Below are positions 52,014 through 63,265 of a DNA stretch of 64,000 bases, piece by piece (positions within the stretch are counted from its first letter, which is position 1; each line of letters opens with the position of its first letter). The position numbers and the translations under genes were made by a program. The notes below the pieces were generated by a model that had not been told where the DNA came from, did no database searches, and saw nothing but the letters and a program-made list of their open reading frames with translations. Source of the DNA: Anastatus disparis. Taxonomy: Eukaryota > Arthropoda > Insecta > Hymenoptera > Eupelmidae. The DNA lies in NCBI GenBank assembly GCA_017163975.1, contig JAFFSR010000362.1, positions 496,001-560,000 on the forward strand. Direction: 5' to 3'.

Positions 52014-54640
52014 TAAATTACAAACTATACATCTAGATTTCATAATAAAAATTTTAATAGTTTTATATTGTTTAAGTTTTTATTCTAATCTATAATTCAT
52101 ATTTAAATTTAAAATTATTGAAAAAAATAATTATTTAAAAAGTTATTTTTTTCATAATCAACGTTTCATTATCTATAGACAATTGATTATATTCAAGTTT
52201 TAATAAACATGAATGCGTCAGTCTTAATCGTATCAAGGATTAAAGCCCGGCCAACAAAATGAAGCTCCAAGCTGCGCATTAACGATACTTAATTTTCAGT
52301 GCAATAAATGAATTTTCTGCTCTTGTCGACGCAAGTCTCTCCTTCTCTCTCCCCTCGCTTACGCTTGGAATTTCAATCAAGCATGAAGATGACCAAAGAG
52401 TATAAAAAAATCAAGAATAGTTTAAAAAGTGATCCTTTTTTTGTGGATGGGGATTAACGATATACGCAACTTTTGCATTATATTCACGCACAAAGCCATG
52501 CAACACAGCTCCTTTTTCAGTTAATGTTTAAGTTCACGTAAGCAATTATTAAAGCTCGCCATACTCTCGTACACTTGGTTGCATAAAGATATTTTTAGAG
52601 CGTAAAATGCCAACATTGCCGTGTACGACTCTTATGATGTTACTTTGTTCTCATCTTTATGATTTTACTGTAAACTATATGCGTTAATTGTTTAAATTGC
52701 ATTGATTTTATTATACGTGCAACACTGTTTTTTCCCTATTTGCTAATAATTTTCAAAATTTTCCCATTTGTTTTATTTGAACAATTAAAATTTATGCTTG
52801 CTTAACGATTAAAAGTAAAGGATAAATTTTTTATATCTTAAAAAGATATAAAACTTTATAAGATTTATGTTAATTTCAAGACGTGATTTTATACAATCAT
52901 GATTTGTACATAAAATTTGAAAAAAAAACATAAGGAAGAAGTAATAAATGTGAAAAGATTTGAAAAATAATAATTTAAAAAAGATTTTATCATATATATT
53001 GATATTATGAAAAAAATAACTGTATTTTCTGATTAAAATTTTTAACAATATAGTTCACAATTAGTATAATTTTTTCTTAAATTAAATTCACAATTATATT
53101 TTTTCCAACATTATGTTAAAAATAAAAAAATTATTTATGCAGTCATTCCTATCGTGTATTATTAATAAATATTATTGTTTATTTTTTTGCTTATTTATTT
53201 CTGGTGATTTAAAAATGATGAATTAAATTTTTAAAAATACGATGTTATCATTTCTCGCAAAATACGTGTTTTTACAAACGTGATGCACGAGGATGCCATT
53301 TTTTTATTTCTTTTACGTTTCAATTTTTATAGACTTCCAGCAAGTCTCAAACAAGTTTTCATACTATGTATTTTATTAATTTGTTTTTTATTTTCCACTT
53401 GCTTCTGAAACGTGAAATTAAAGTTTCTTTTATTACATCGGTTGATATAAAAAATTTAGCTATGACTTTTTTATGAAAAAAAAACAATTAGCATGAATTT
53501 TATTTTCGAATTTTTAATAATAATTTATTTGACTATAAAATAAAATAATTTAATCAATAAAAATTTTGCAAAATATTTATTTATTAATCTAATTCCGAAC
53601 GAATGATTTTACAATAAATTATTTTTGATTATATAATTTGATGATATTATCAGTTTATCTAAAGCTTAACATCAACACGAGTAATATGCTATCAGAATTT
53701 ATTAAAATAAAAAGTTTTAAATATCTATGGAAAAAAAATTTTTTTTATAGATTATATATTTTATATAGCCAGACTCGTATTCGACATCTGCTGGTAGAAA
53801 AGTGTCTGTAGAATTTACTTAACGTCGGTATTATACCAGCAGAATACTGTTTTATCAACGCTTTGCAGAACATCTAACTTTCCAACGATCGCATATACTT
53901 TCAAAGGCTTCTAGAAATTTCCGTTGTAGGGAAAAATATAATGAAAATTTTAATATGTAATTTCATATAAAATTTAATATTGTTAAAATACATAATTTGT
54001 AAATTTATGTGGCTTTAAGACTATTTAATATACTCTTATAGTTTCGTGAAAATACTATTAATGAATATTATAATCTTTTTATCATCATTATTTCAATGAG
54101 TGTGTAATTAAAAATTTTTACATTAAATTATTTATTTTTTTGGTTTTTTATTTATTATAAGAATCATTTAATTAAATTTATCCTATACTTTGTAATTTCA
54201 GCTGAAAGTTAAGTGGGTAATATACAAATTGCACGAAAGATAACTAATTTCCAACAATTTTTATTAATAACATTTATTTACAATGTTTAATGGAAAAAGA
54301 TCATCGAAGGTCTTTTATAAAATTAACAAAATATATCGTAATAAAAATTAATGAAAAAGTGCTCTTTGACCATTTATGAAAAAAAAATTAATGTAATATA
54401 ACATAATCTTCTTTGAATTAATCATAGTTATGTTATTTTTTATTATTCAAAATAATGCTTGCATTGTGCGTGTCAATTATTTTCAAATGACTCGACAATT
54501 TATTTTGCTTTTTAATTATTATTTCTTGATAAAAATTAAATTTAACGTTAAAAATAAAAATTGTAAGCATTACACATACCCAAATGTAATAAAAAATTTA
54601 TATTGTAGAAGATATTCAGTTATTAGATATTTGACGTGTA
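52014..54640. other. AT-rich non-coding DNA
   Basis: No supported gene. A mildly GC-richer patch is present at about 52200-52660. The minus-strand 79-codon frame at 52809-53048 is Phe/Ile/Lys-rich, as expected from AT-rich DNA. Confidence 0.55.
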
Positions 54641-54839
54641 AGATCGTCAGTGGCTCATTCGGTAGAGCGATGGATTTGTAACCTCGAGGTTCCGAGTTCG
54701 AATCCCGTTTTCGATTGATACAAGCACCACTGTACGTTACACATGTGCATTGTTCACAAACACACTAATGACCTCTGTCGCTAATTAGCATCACAGTGAT
54801 AGCATAAATACAGCGACGTTAAATAAAAAAAAATAAAAA
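54641..54839 (+). repeat. tRNA-derived SINE, copy B (uninterrupted)
   Basis: The full unit of about 200 bp has an A-box-like GTGGCTCATTCGGTAGAGCG, a B-box-like GAGTTCGAATCCCG, TACAAGCACCACTGTACGTT, a body with CTCTGTCGCTAATTAGCATC and a terminal TTAAATAAAAAAAAATAAAA. It is the best-preserved of the three copies. Pol III transcription from the internal boxes and LINE-assisted mobility are known for such SINEs and inferred here. Confidence 0.8.
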
Positions 54840-56609
54840 GATTCTTTTTGAAATTTGATCTATAGGAAAGAAATTTTTTTTACTACCACCTTCTTTTAAA
54901 GTTGTTTTTACCTGTTTAAGTAGTTTAAATTAAAATAATTATATGGTGCTACTCATTTTTTTTAAATAATGTTTTAATGTATATGATATTTTAACCAAAC
55001 ATGTGTCTCATGATAACTATGATTGCATTTTTTTCAAGGATCTATCACATTTTGAATGATTTGGTTCCCTTATAGATTTAATTTTATTATATAAATAAAT
55101 ATTTACATTATGTTACAATTTATAATCTCTAAATCATCTATTGATTTATCATTCTGAAATCACCAAGTTACATTTTAAGTGTATTAATTTTTTCATAAAG
55201 CTCTGTATTGCTTCGGTTCGATTATAAACCGCAATCTTCCTTTCCAAGGGGTCAGCTACAGTCGGAAATAAGAAAAAAAATGAGAAATAAAAGAATCTAA
55301 AAGGCAAACAGGAAAGAACTGTTTATTATTTTGTAAGATTTGATGTTACACGTATATATGTTTTTTGTTTATATTAGTATATCTTGGAAGTAAAGGCAGA
55401 CAGCACAGTAGTACAGCGGTAACGAACGAACGGAAAATAGACAAACGGTTAAGAGCTTCCGGTGGCGATTTGTATGCGGGCTTTGATATATCCGCATCCC
55501 ATGCCTTTGCTCGCGGAGCATTTTAATCGTTCAAGGGTCTAGCCTCCAATGGAACTTTGAAACATCCGGTCTTTCATCTCATTGCACATCTCATCTTATG
55601 ACTCTTAGCTTGTGGCCTTTTTAACCTTTCTCCTACTCATAAACTTCTTCTTATTGCTCCGGATCAAAGTCTTTTTAAATGTTCCTTTGCTTTCAAGAAT
55701 ATTGACACGATAGATTTTTTCACATGTATAGAAAAACGACTGTTTTAAACATTTAAATATTAATAAAAATGTATACAAATTTAATTATATTTTATTGACT
55801 CTTTTTTTGGTATTTCTGGAAATTAAATATTATTTTTATGATTAAATAATGTATCATGTGATAAATACGATTCATATTATCAATACTTAAATTACTCTTT
55901 TCATTCACATTTATAGTACAAATAAATTTCTGATTTATCAGTACTACATAGGCTTTGTTGATCACGAAAAATAAGTGTTCATAATGAATATTGAATAATA
56001 AAAAAAAAATAAAATATATAAATAATAAAATATTATTTATATTAAAATTACCGTTAATTTAATATTTAAGATAAATAAAAGTACAGAAAAATAATTTAAA
56101 ATGTTTTGACCAATATATTTTCTGATGTTCTTAATTATAATGGAATTTATTATATGATTTAATTTACAATTTAACTGTAACATGTATTCTTCTTAAAGAC
56201 CTAATTTTTAACGTTGGAGACAATTTCACTGAAAGGTTTGGTTTTACAAAAACTTTGAAACTTTTTCGTTTAAATCTTTATAGGATCATTTAGAGTAAAC
56301 GACTAACCTTAAGCTTTCTTACGACGACACTTTCATTAATCTTTACTAAGCTTCATCTACGTCTCACTTAACTTCACAAAGATAAATTACTGAAAAGTCA
56401 GATTTATTAACAATTCTTTTTTAAATTATTTTCGTTAAAATAAAAATATTATATTATGCCTTCTTTACCGCAATAATATATGAATTTTACGTTCAAGATT
56501 TATAAAAATGTAAATGCTTTATTTTTTTTTATAATTTTCAAAACAGTTTTAAAATAAAACAAGATATAATTTAAGGAAAAATTAAAAATTTTGTTGGCTT
56601 TAATTAATA
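54840..56609. other. AT-rich non-coding DNA
   Basis: No gene supported. A GC-richer island lies at about 55380-55680. Nothing else was recognised. Confidence 0.55.
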
Positions 56610-56611
56610 TA

Positions 56612-57894
56612 TGGGACGTTTCACGTCAACTCACCTAACAAAAAAATAGAATTCGTCGAAAATCTGTGAAAATGTTTTATTTGATACCCAAAATATACAA
56701 AAAAAAATTTTAGAGGTCCAGGTCAAAGGGTCAGGATTTAAACGTGATGGAATTTTTCGAATTTTTCAAATTTTTTGCTAAATAAATATTTTAATGAATT
56801 TTTCCTCAAAAACTATCAATTTTTCGTTAAAACTTATAGAATACTTTTCTTGAATATTAATTCCTTTTTGCAAATTATAATATACTGATTTTTTGTTACT
56901 CGATCGATTTAAACATACTATTTAGTATATCTAAAAATCGAGCAGGTTAAATTGGCTTTTTAAAGTCTTATTTTTTTCGTTTTTTTATGAAGAAAAAATA
57001 TACGAAGCCTCCAGTTGGGCAGCCTTCTCAAAGTTACTTAATTGTGCAAAAAAGTCTGAATAAATCTTTATTTTGGATCAATGATGAGATTCGTGATTTT
57101 TTTTCTGAAAAAGTATTGATTTTTGGTACAAATGTATGAAAATGTTTTTTATTGGAAATCATGTGTAGAATATGAACATATTTTTACAAATTGTAATTTA
57201 AGACATTATGAACCATATATACTAATAATTCAACAAAAAATAAATTTTAAAATTTCAAAATTTCATTTATAATTTGTGATGTTTAGCAAATAATGGTTTA
57301 CAAAAATTTACATACATTTTACATACAATTTCCAATAAAAAACATTTTAATACATTCGTCCCAAAAATCAATACTTTTTCAGAAAAAAAATCACGAATCT
57401 CATCATTGATCCAAAATAACGATTTATTCAGACTTTTTTGCACAATTAAGTAACTTTGAGAAGGCTGCCCAACTGGAGGCTTCGTATATTTTTTCTTCAT
57501 AAAAAAACGAAAAAAATAAGACTTTAAAAAGCCAATTTAACCTGCTCGATTTTTAGATATACTAAATAGTATGTTTAAATCGATCGAGTAAGCATAAAAA
57601 TCAGTATATTATAATTTGCAAAAATTCAGGTGAATTCTACATCTAATTTCCAAGAACAAGTATTCTATTAAGTTTTAACGAAAAATTGATAGTTTTTGAG
57701 GAAAAAATTCATTAAAATATTTATTTAGCAAAAAATTTGAAAAATTCGAAAAATTCCATCACGTTTAAATCCTGACCCCTTTGACCTGGACCTCTAAAAT
57801 TTTTTTTGTATATTTTGGGTATCAAATAGAACATTTTCACAGATTTTCGACGAATTCTATTTTTTTGTTAGGTGAGTTGACGTGAAACGTCCCA
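56612..57894. mobile_element. Large foldback element 1 (1,283 bp, arms about 570-580 bp)
   Basis: The left end TGGGACGTTTCACGTCAACT and right end AGTTGACGTGAAACGTCCCA are perfect inverted repeats, and pairing continues inwards to about 57185 and 57315 with scattered mismatches, leaving a loop of about 130 bp. TA flanks both ends (56610-56611 and 57895-57896). A frame beginning MKKKYTKPPVGQPSQSYLI occurs in both arms facing the loop. It runs 77 codons in the right arm (57267-57500, minus strand) and stops after about 50 codons in the left arm. It was not recognised. The element is probably a non-autonomous TA-target transposon made of two head-to-head copies. Confidence 0.8.
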
Positions 57895-58006
57895 TATACA
57901 ATACCGCTCAAAAATTCGTAAAAACTTTTTTTTAAGAAACACAAATTGAAATCGTGATATCTCAGGAACGCTTTGATGAATTTAAAAAATACAGACGGCG
58001 TTTTAA

Positions 58007-58396
58007 GAGGCGGCCGTATCATTCTGTCTTTGTCTAATCTAAATTTTTGTTATTATAAATAAATAAAATATTTTCATAGAAAAGTAAGACAACCGCCCAA
58101 TAGAGCAAAAGACAAGCAAACGATTCTTTTCTATGAAAAAATATGAAATCTTGATTATTTTTTGAGTGAAGTCTGAAACGAAAAAACAGTCAAATCAACT
58201 CAATCAAATTCGATTGTTTTTCCGTTTCAGACTTCACTCGAAAAATAATCAAAATTTCATATTTTTTCATAGAGAAGAATAGTTTGCTTGCCTTTTGCTC
58301 TATTGGGCGGTTGTCTTACTTTTCTATGAAAATATTTTATTTATTTATAATAACGAAAATTTAGATTAGACAAGGACAGAATGATACGGCCTCCTC
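58007..58396. mobile_element. TTAA-flanked palindromic MITE nested in foldback 2
   Basis: Arms of about 185 bp start GAGGCGGCCGTATCATTCTG and end CAGAATGATACGGCCTCCTC, with a loop of about 20 bp. TTAA stands on both sides (58003-58006 and 58397-58400). The matching place in the opposite arm of the host foldback (59332-59335) has a single TTAA and no insert, which confirms a 4-bp TTAA duplication. TTAA targeting is characteristic of piggyBac-type transposases. The end sequence itself does not identify the family. Confidence 0.8.
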
Positions 58397-58599
58397 TTAA
58401 AGATCAGACAAAATATTGTCTTTTTATGGGTTGTAGAATATTTTAAACTCTTTTTCAAATTAATTTTTAATAATTTAAAATTTTTAAATTTTAATCAATC
58501 GACTGTAACTTTTCAAAGAATTGATAAAATTAAAAAATTCAAAATTGATTGCAAAGTAGAGTAAATTTCTTAAAAGTTTATATTAAATCAATTTTTAAT

Positions 58600-58826
58600 A
58601 TCTGAGATCGTAAATGGCTCATTCGGTAGAACAATGGATTCGTGATCTCGAGGTTCCGAGTTCGAATCCACCTCTCGGCCAATTGATACAAGTACCACTG
58701 TAAGTTATATGTGCTTTGTTCACAAACACGCTGATAACTTCTGTCGCTAATTAGCATCGCAATGATAGCTGAAACACAGAGATGTTAAATAATAAAAAAA
58801 AATTTTAGTAATAAAATAAATTTATA
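58600..58826 (+). repeat. tRNA-derived SINE, copy C, nested in foldback 2
   Basis: It carries the same head, body and A-rich tail as copies A and B (GTAGAACAATGG, GAGTTCGAATCC, CTGTCGCTAATTAGCATCGC). It is flanked by the 10-bp direct repeat AATTTTTAAT (58590-58599 and 58827-58836). The opposite arm of the foldback lacks it. Target duplications of this kind fit LINE-type target-primed insertion. Confidence 0.8.
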
Positions 58827-58856
58827 AATTTTTAATTAAAAAAAAATTTGTTTTTT

Positions 58857-59098
58857 AACGTTACAAGCGCGCGAAAATCGACCATATGACAAGATAATTT
58901 TTTAGGTGCAATAACATTTCTCATAATTTTTTATGTTTTAGTATGCTAACAACTATAGTTTATATATAAATTGTACATACATTAAATTTACAATGCATAG
59001 TTGTAAATTGATGCAGAAACATGAAAAAACGTCGAAAATGTTATTGCACCTAAAAAATTATCTTGTCATATGGTCCATTTTCGCGCGTTTGCAACGTT
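58857..59098. repeat. Central palindrome of foldback 2
   Basis: AACGTTACAAGCGCGCGAAA pairs with TTTCGCGCGTTTGCAACGTT across a core that repeats GACAAGATAATTTTTTAGGTG in inverted order. This is the inner end of both arms of foldback 2 and includes its loop. Confidence 0.75.
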
Positions 59099-59436
59099 GC
59101 GCATAAAATAAATATTAAAAATTTATTAAATACAAATTTTTAGGAAATTTACTTTACTTTGCAATCGATTTAAAATTTTTCAATTTTATCAATTCTTTGA
59201 AAAGTTACAGTCAATTGATTAAAATTGAAAAATTCGTAAAACTTGAAAAATTTTCAATTATTAAAAAATTAAGTTCAAAAAGAGTTTAGAATATTCTACA
59301 ACCCATAAAAAGATAGTATTTTGTATTATCTTTAAAACGGATTTTTTAAATTCATCAAAGCGCTTCTGAGATATCACGATTTGAATTTAAGTCTCTCAAA
59401 AAAATAAATTTTTATGAATTTTTGAGCGGCACTGTA

Positions 59437-60361
59437 TACATATTACATTATTTTGCTTTGTTTACTATGAAACTAAAAATTTTTCTCTAAATATGTGAGA
59501 ACAAGCGTAATTTTTCGATTTTATATTAATGGTTGATTTTGCGATATTTCTATTATTTATTGATCCAATTTCTTATATTTATACAACGTCAACATAAAAG
59601 AAACAAAAATATTAACGATATTTCTTCTTCATCAGTTTCTCTTTTTTCTTTTATTTATTTAATATAATATATTTTTTACAATTTTACAGTTTCCTGTGCT
59701 ACTTAATTTAATTATATTTTTAATAATTTTTACTAAGAAATGCTATTTATAGTTGATGTTATATATTAATGTTATTTATATTGATGCTATAATTTTATTT
59801 GCAATATTTAATGTGTTATGTTTCATGTTATGCAATGGTTTTAAAAACTCGTTTTATGGTTTTAATTAAGATATTCACTATCAAGTATAATCTATAAAGA
59901 TATAATTATTACATAGGAAAGTTGAAATTAAATTAGCTCTCATATATTCGGAGTTAGTTTGATATTTTAACTATTTTAAGAGATATTATTTTACTCTAGG
60001 AGTGTATTCACATTCCGCGTAAAAATGATTTATGTAGTTTGTACATCGTGAATAATTAGTGTCTTCTATTGCATACGTACGCTATGGTATTCATGTGGCA
60101 CACTTTAAATGATCAACATAAATTAAAAATATATTCTAAGATTTAATAATTTCAAAATTTTTGACTGAATTTTTAATTTATGTACATTCAATAAATTTAT
60201 TAAAGAGGTGTAGGCAATTAATAGTATTTGTAATTTACTATTTAATAAGTAATTCTATTAATAGAAATAAATAGAGCAACTATTTTACAAAAACATTATT
60301 CATTTTAAAATAAAATACATAATCTATGCATAAAGCATAAACATTTGATAAAATTTTTAAG
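59437..60361. other. AT-rich non-coding DNA
   Basis: Nothing recognised beyond A/T-rich sequence. Confidence 0.6.
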
Positions 60362-60363
60362 TA

Positions 60364-60469
60364 CACTGAGAGAAATATTTAATATATCATTGCGAAATTT
60401 AATTGAATCAATTAAAATTCATTGATTCAATCAAATTTCGCAATGATATATTAAATATTTCTTTCAGTG
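60364..60469. mobile_element. 106-bp near-perfect palindromic MITE, CACTG ends, TA target
   Basis: The two 49-base arms (60364-60412 and 60421-60469) differ at two positions by eye and are separated by 8 bp. Ends are CACTGAGAGAAATATTTAAT and ATTAAATATTTCTTTCAGTG. TA flanks both ends (60362-60363 and 60470-60471). A transcript through it would fold into one long hairpin. Confidence 0.82.
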
Positions 60470-60471
60470 TA

Positions 60472-60879
60472 GATTTCGAATTAAAGCAAGAGCTTAAAAA
60501 TTTTTAAGCTATTGTATTAGGATCCTAAAATCCTAGCATGATTAATGAAGAAATTTTCTTACGAACTTAAATCAATAATGATTATGGTCGTATTGCAAAT
60601 TGAAGCATTTTTATTTTAAAATTGTTTCACTAATTGTGAGTATTGATGTGATTACTTGTTCACGAGTAATGTAAGAGTGCTATCAATCTTTATATATTTA
60701 ATTAAGAAAAACATTTGAAATTACTTCAGATATCATAATTAAATATGCGAAATTCAATGGAGAAATTTTCATTTATTCGGAATAACGTCATACCTTACAG
60801 TGAAGACAAAATTATTTCACATTTATACATAATGAAAAATTCTTCTTAACGAACAAAATTATGTTTTTAAGTTTAAAAA
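60472..60879. other. AT-rich non-coding DNA
   Basis: No gene, repeat or element was recognised between the two MITEs. Confidence 0.55.
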
Positions 60880-60881
60880 TA

Positions 60882-61088
60882 GGGGTGATTGGGGCTAATC
60901 GGACCTCCGGGGAAAAGTGGACCGGCATCACTTTATATAAATATATACTACATATTTATTTTACCACTAAGATTTTAATATTGTTACATCAAATTACTTT
61001 CTTTGCTAGAGTTTATTTATAATTATTTTAATTTTCTAATATTTACAGTCCGATTTGCCCCAGGGGTTCGATTTACCCCGGTTTCCCC
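60882..61088. mobile_element. 207-bp MITE with GGGG ends, TA target
   Basis: The left end GGGGTGATTGGGGCTAATCG, continuing GACC, pairs with the right end whose reverse complement is GGGGAAACCGGGGTAAATCG, continuing AACC. TA flanks both ends (60880-60881 and 61089-61090). A further GGGG/CCCC segment lies just inside each arm. The G-run termini contrast with the AT-rich interior and flanks. No coding content. Confidence 0.7.
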
Positions 61089-61090
61089 TA

Positions 61091-62986
61091 CATTTATTAC
61101 GTATGTGTGTCAAATCATGGAAAGTTTTAAATCGTTAAAGAATTTCCACCAGTACTGTAAAAATTAATGCAAAATAACTGCAAAAGCAATTTTTTCCAAA
61201 ATTTGATATTTTTTTTAATTTGTAAAAATACTTATGCTTTATAAAATTTAAAAATTAATTAGTACTTTAACATAAAATTGTATATGATCAACAATTTTTA
61301 TTTTTTCTAAATATTTTTGAAAAAAATTTTTCGCACATAATCACGCATATAAATAAAAAATAAAATTCTTCTTTGATAAAACAAAATTAATTTTGACAAT
61401 ACTTTAAATTGTCGTTTTAAAAATAATAAAAATATTTTTATTAAATACTAATAAATAAAATTTGTGGAAGCAAGTAACAATACATTGATAAAAAATTTTT
61501 TTTTCTTTATGAATTGATCGTTTTTAGTATTAATTAATATTTTCATTATTATTTTCTTGAATTCAAACATTCATAATATTATTTCATATAATATTTGAAA
61601 TAATAATTTTCATTTTTTGTATGTTCTTTTAGTAAATATAAAATCATATCAGTAATTTAAAATAATATTTAGCATACACTATGAGCATAAACCCCTAATT
61701 GAATTATCATTTTCTGTCAGACAAAAAGTGTCGTCGTTAATTTATACACGCGACCGCTACGTATCTACAGCAAATAACTCGTTTTGTACGTATATGAGCG
61801 CACTAAAATTCAATATCTTCGTGAAATAAGGTAATAAGTACAGCGCATGTTAAAAAAAAGCGACCGAATCCAGTTGTATCCAGAGTATACCCTCTTTGAA
61901 TACACCCCTGGAATATACCGTATAATGTAAATTTGAAATTCAGGTAGTCGGTCATCAGGCTTACATATACGCACGTGCCCCTTTTGGAGCAGCTGCAATT
62001 TTAAGAGGACTTTTCATTCCTCTTTTCAGGGCTCTTTTATAACTCCTCTCGTTTATATGCCTGTTAGTAATCCGATACTCACTTCCGTGTCTTTCGTGAT
62101 CATCCAAAGGCTTCTATTTTTTTCTTCTTATTTATTTTTTTTTTATTTAGAGCCCCAAGGCCATCGTGCTCTCCAACACCGTTATTATCGATTACCAGCG
62201 ATACCTTTATTTTTTTTCACTGCACAAGCAATTAGTTGTCTCAGTTTTTTCTTAAGTTTTTGCAAACAACGTTAAATTCAAATAAATCCAGATCTTTGAT
62301 ATTATTTTTCCGCTTACTAGCGTTACATGAGCTTTTATAAATTTTAAAAATGTTTTATAAGCAAAACTTCAATAAATTTTTAGTAAGAAGGATTTAAGGA
62401 TAAGTATTTGATCGTTAAAGAGAAAGTTATTTTGATAAATGTATTCATATTACAAAAAGGTATAATTTATAATTTTTTATTATTATAAGACATGAACGCG
62501 TTTAATAAAATTTATAAAATTATGAGTTGTTTTTAATATTTTATTTTTATATTAAGATAAACATGTTTGAACAAATTAAACATTAAATATTTTGATAACA
62601 AATATCAATACGACCTACAACTTCTCGGCTCAAAGGCTATAAAAGGATCTATCAAGATGGTTATCGTATACGTGAATCTTTCAGTCTTGTAATGTATTAT
62701 CGTCCTTTAAATTAATTATGTTAATCAAATGAAAAATTTTTAAATTTACAAGTAATTGAAAGAGAAAATTTTAAATATATATAATAAAAATTGAAAGTTT
62801 AAAAATTTAATTACTAATACATTATCATAGATAACAGATATGTTACTTTAAAAAACTATAATGGATGCAAATAAGATTTAGCATTCAGATTATTATTTTG
62901 ATAAATTACAGTACATTTTTAATGAAAAAATAAGTTTTTGCAAAAATTATTACATAAATAAATTAAATAGTTAATTATTTAAATAA
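61091..62986. other. AT-rich non-coding DNA with one GC-richer island
   Basis: No supported gene. The island at about 61720-62280 contains short frames on both strands without domains. Confidence 0.5.
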
Positions 62987-62988
62987 TA

Positions 62989-63263
62989 CACTGAGAAAAA
63001 AGTAGAACAAAAATTACAACCCTTATTGTAAAGCAACCACAAACTGTCATTTTGGCCAAAAATTACCATACTTTATAATAAAATTTACTAGATATATTGA
63101 AAAAATTCCTATACAACTTAGGAATTTTTATAATATTTCTAGTAAATTTTATTATAAAGTATGGTAATTTATGGCTAAAATCACAGTCTGTCGTTGGTTT
63201 ACGATAAAGTATGGTAATTTTTACAAAAAGTATTGTAATTTTTACTCTATCTTTTTCTCCGTG
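62989..63263. mobile_element. 275-bp CACTG-ended MITE with inner palindrome, TA target
   Basis: The left end CACTGAGAAAAAAGTAGAAC, then AAAAATTACAA, mirrors the right end TTGTAATTTTTACTCTATCT, then TTTTCTCCGTG. TA flanks both ends (62987-62988 and 63264-63265). Inside is a second palindrome (about 63063-63169) built on ATTACCATACTTTATAATAA. The motif AAAGTATGGTAATTT recurs at 63155 and 63205 and inverted at 63064. The ends match the 60364 and 28488 elements. Confidence 0.75.
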
Positions 63264-63265
63264 TA

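Larger units (their letters stand above)
57899..59434. mobile_element. Large foldback element 2, Tc1-like ends, with two nested insertions
   Basis: The left end is CAATACCGCTCAAAAATTCG. The reverse complement of the right end is CAGTGCCGCTCAAAAATTCA. TA lies outside both (57897-57898 and 59435-59436). CAGTG-type termini with TA targets are typical of Tc1/mariner elements. Without the nested palindrome (58007-58396) and SINE (58600-58826) the two arms are of similar length (about 450-490 bp each) and pair throughout, meeting near 58970. No transposase frame is present. Confidence 0.82.

Noticed and set aside
53786..53845. Hairpin CTGCTGGTA...TACCAGCAG
   Set aside because: A single short stem with a long loop is expected by chance in this much AT-rich DNA.
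57267..57500. 77-codon minus-strand frame as an independent gene
   Set aside because: It lies within a foldback arm, is mirrored in the other arm where it is truncated, and matches nothing I recognise.
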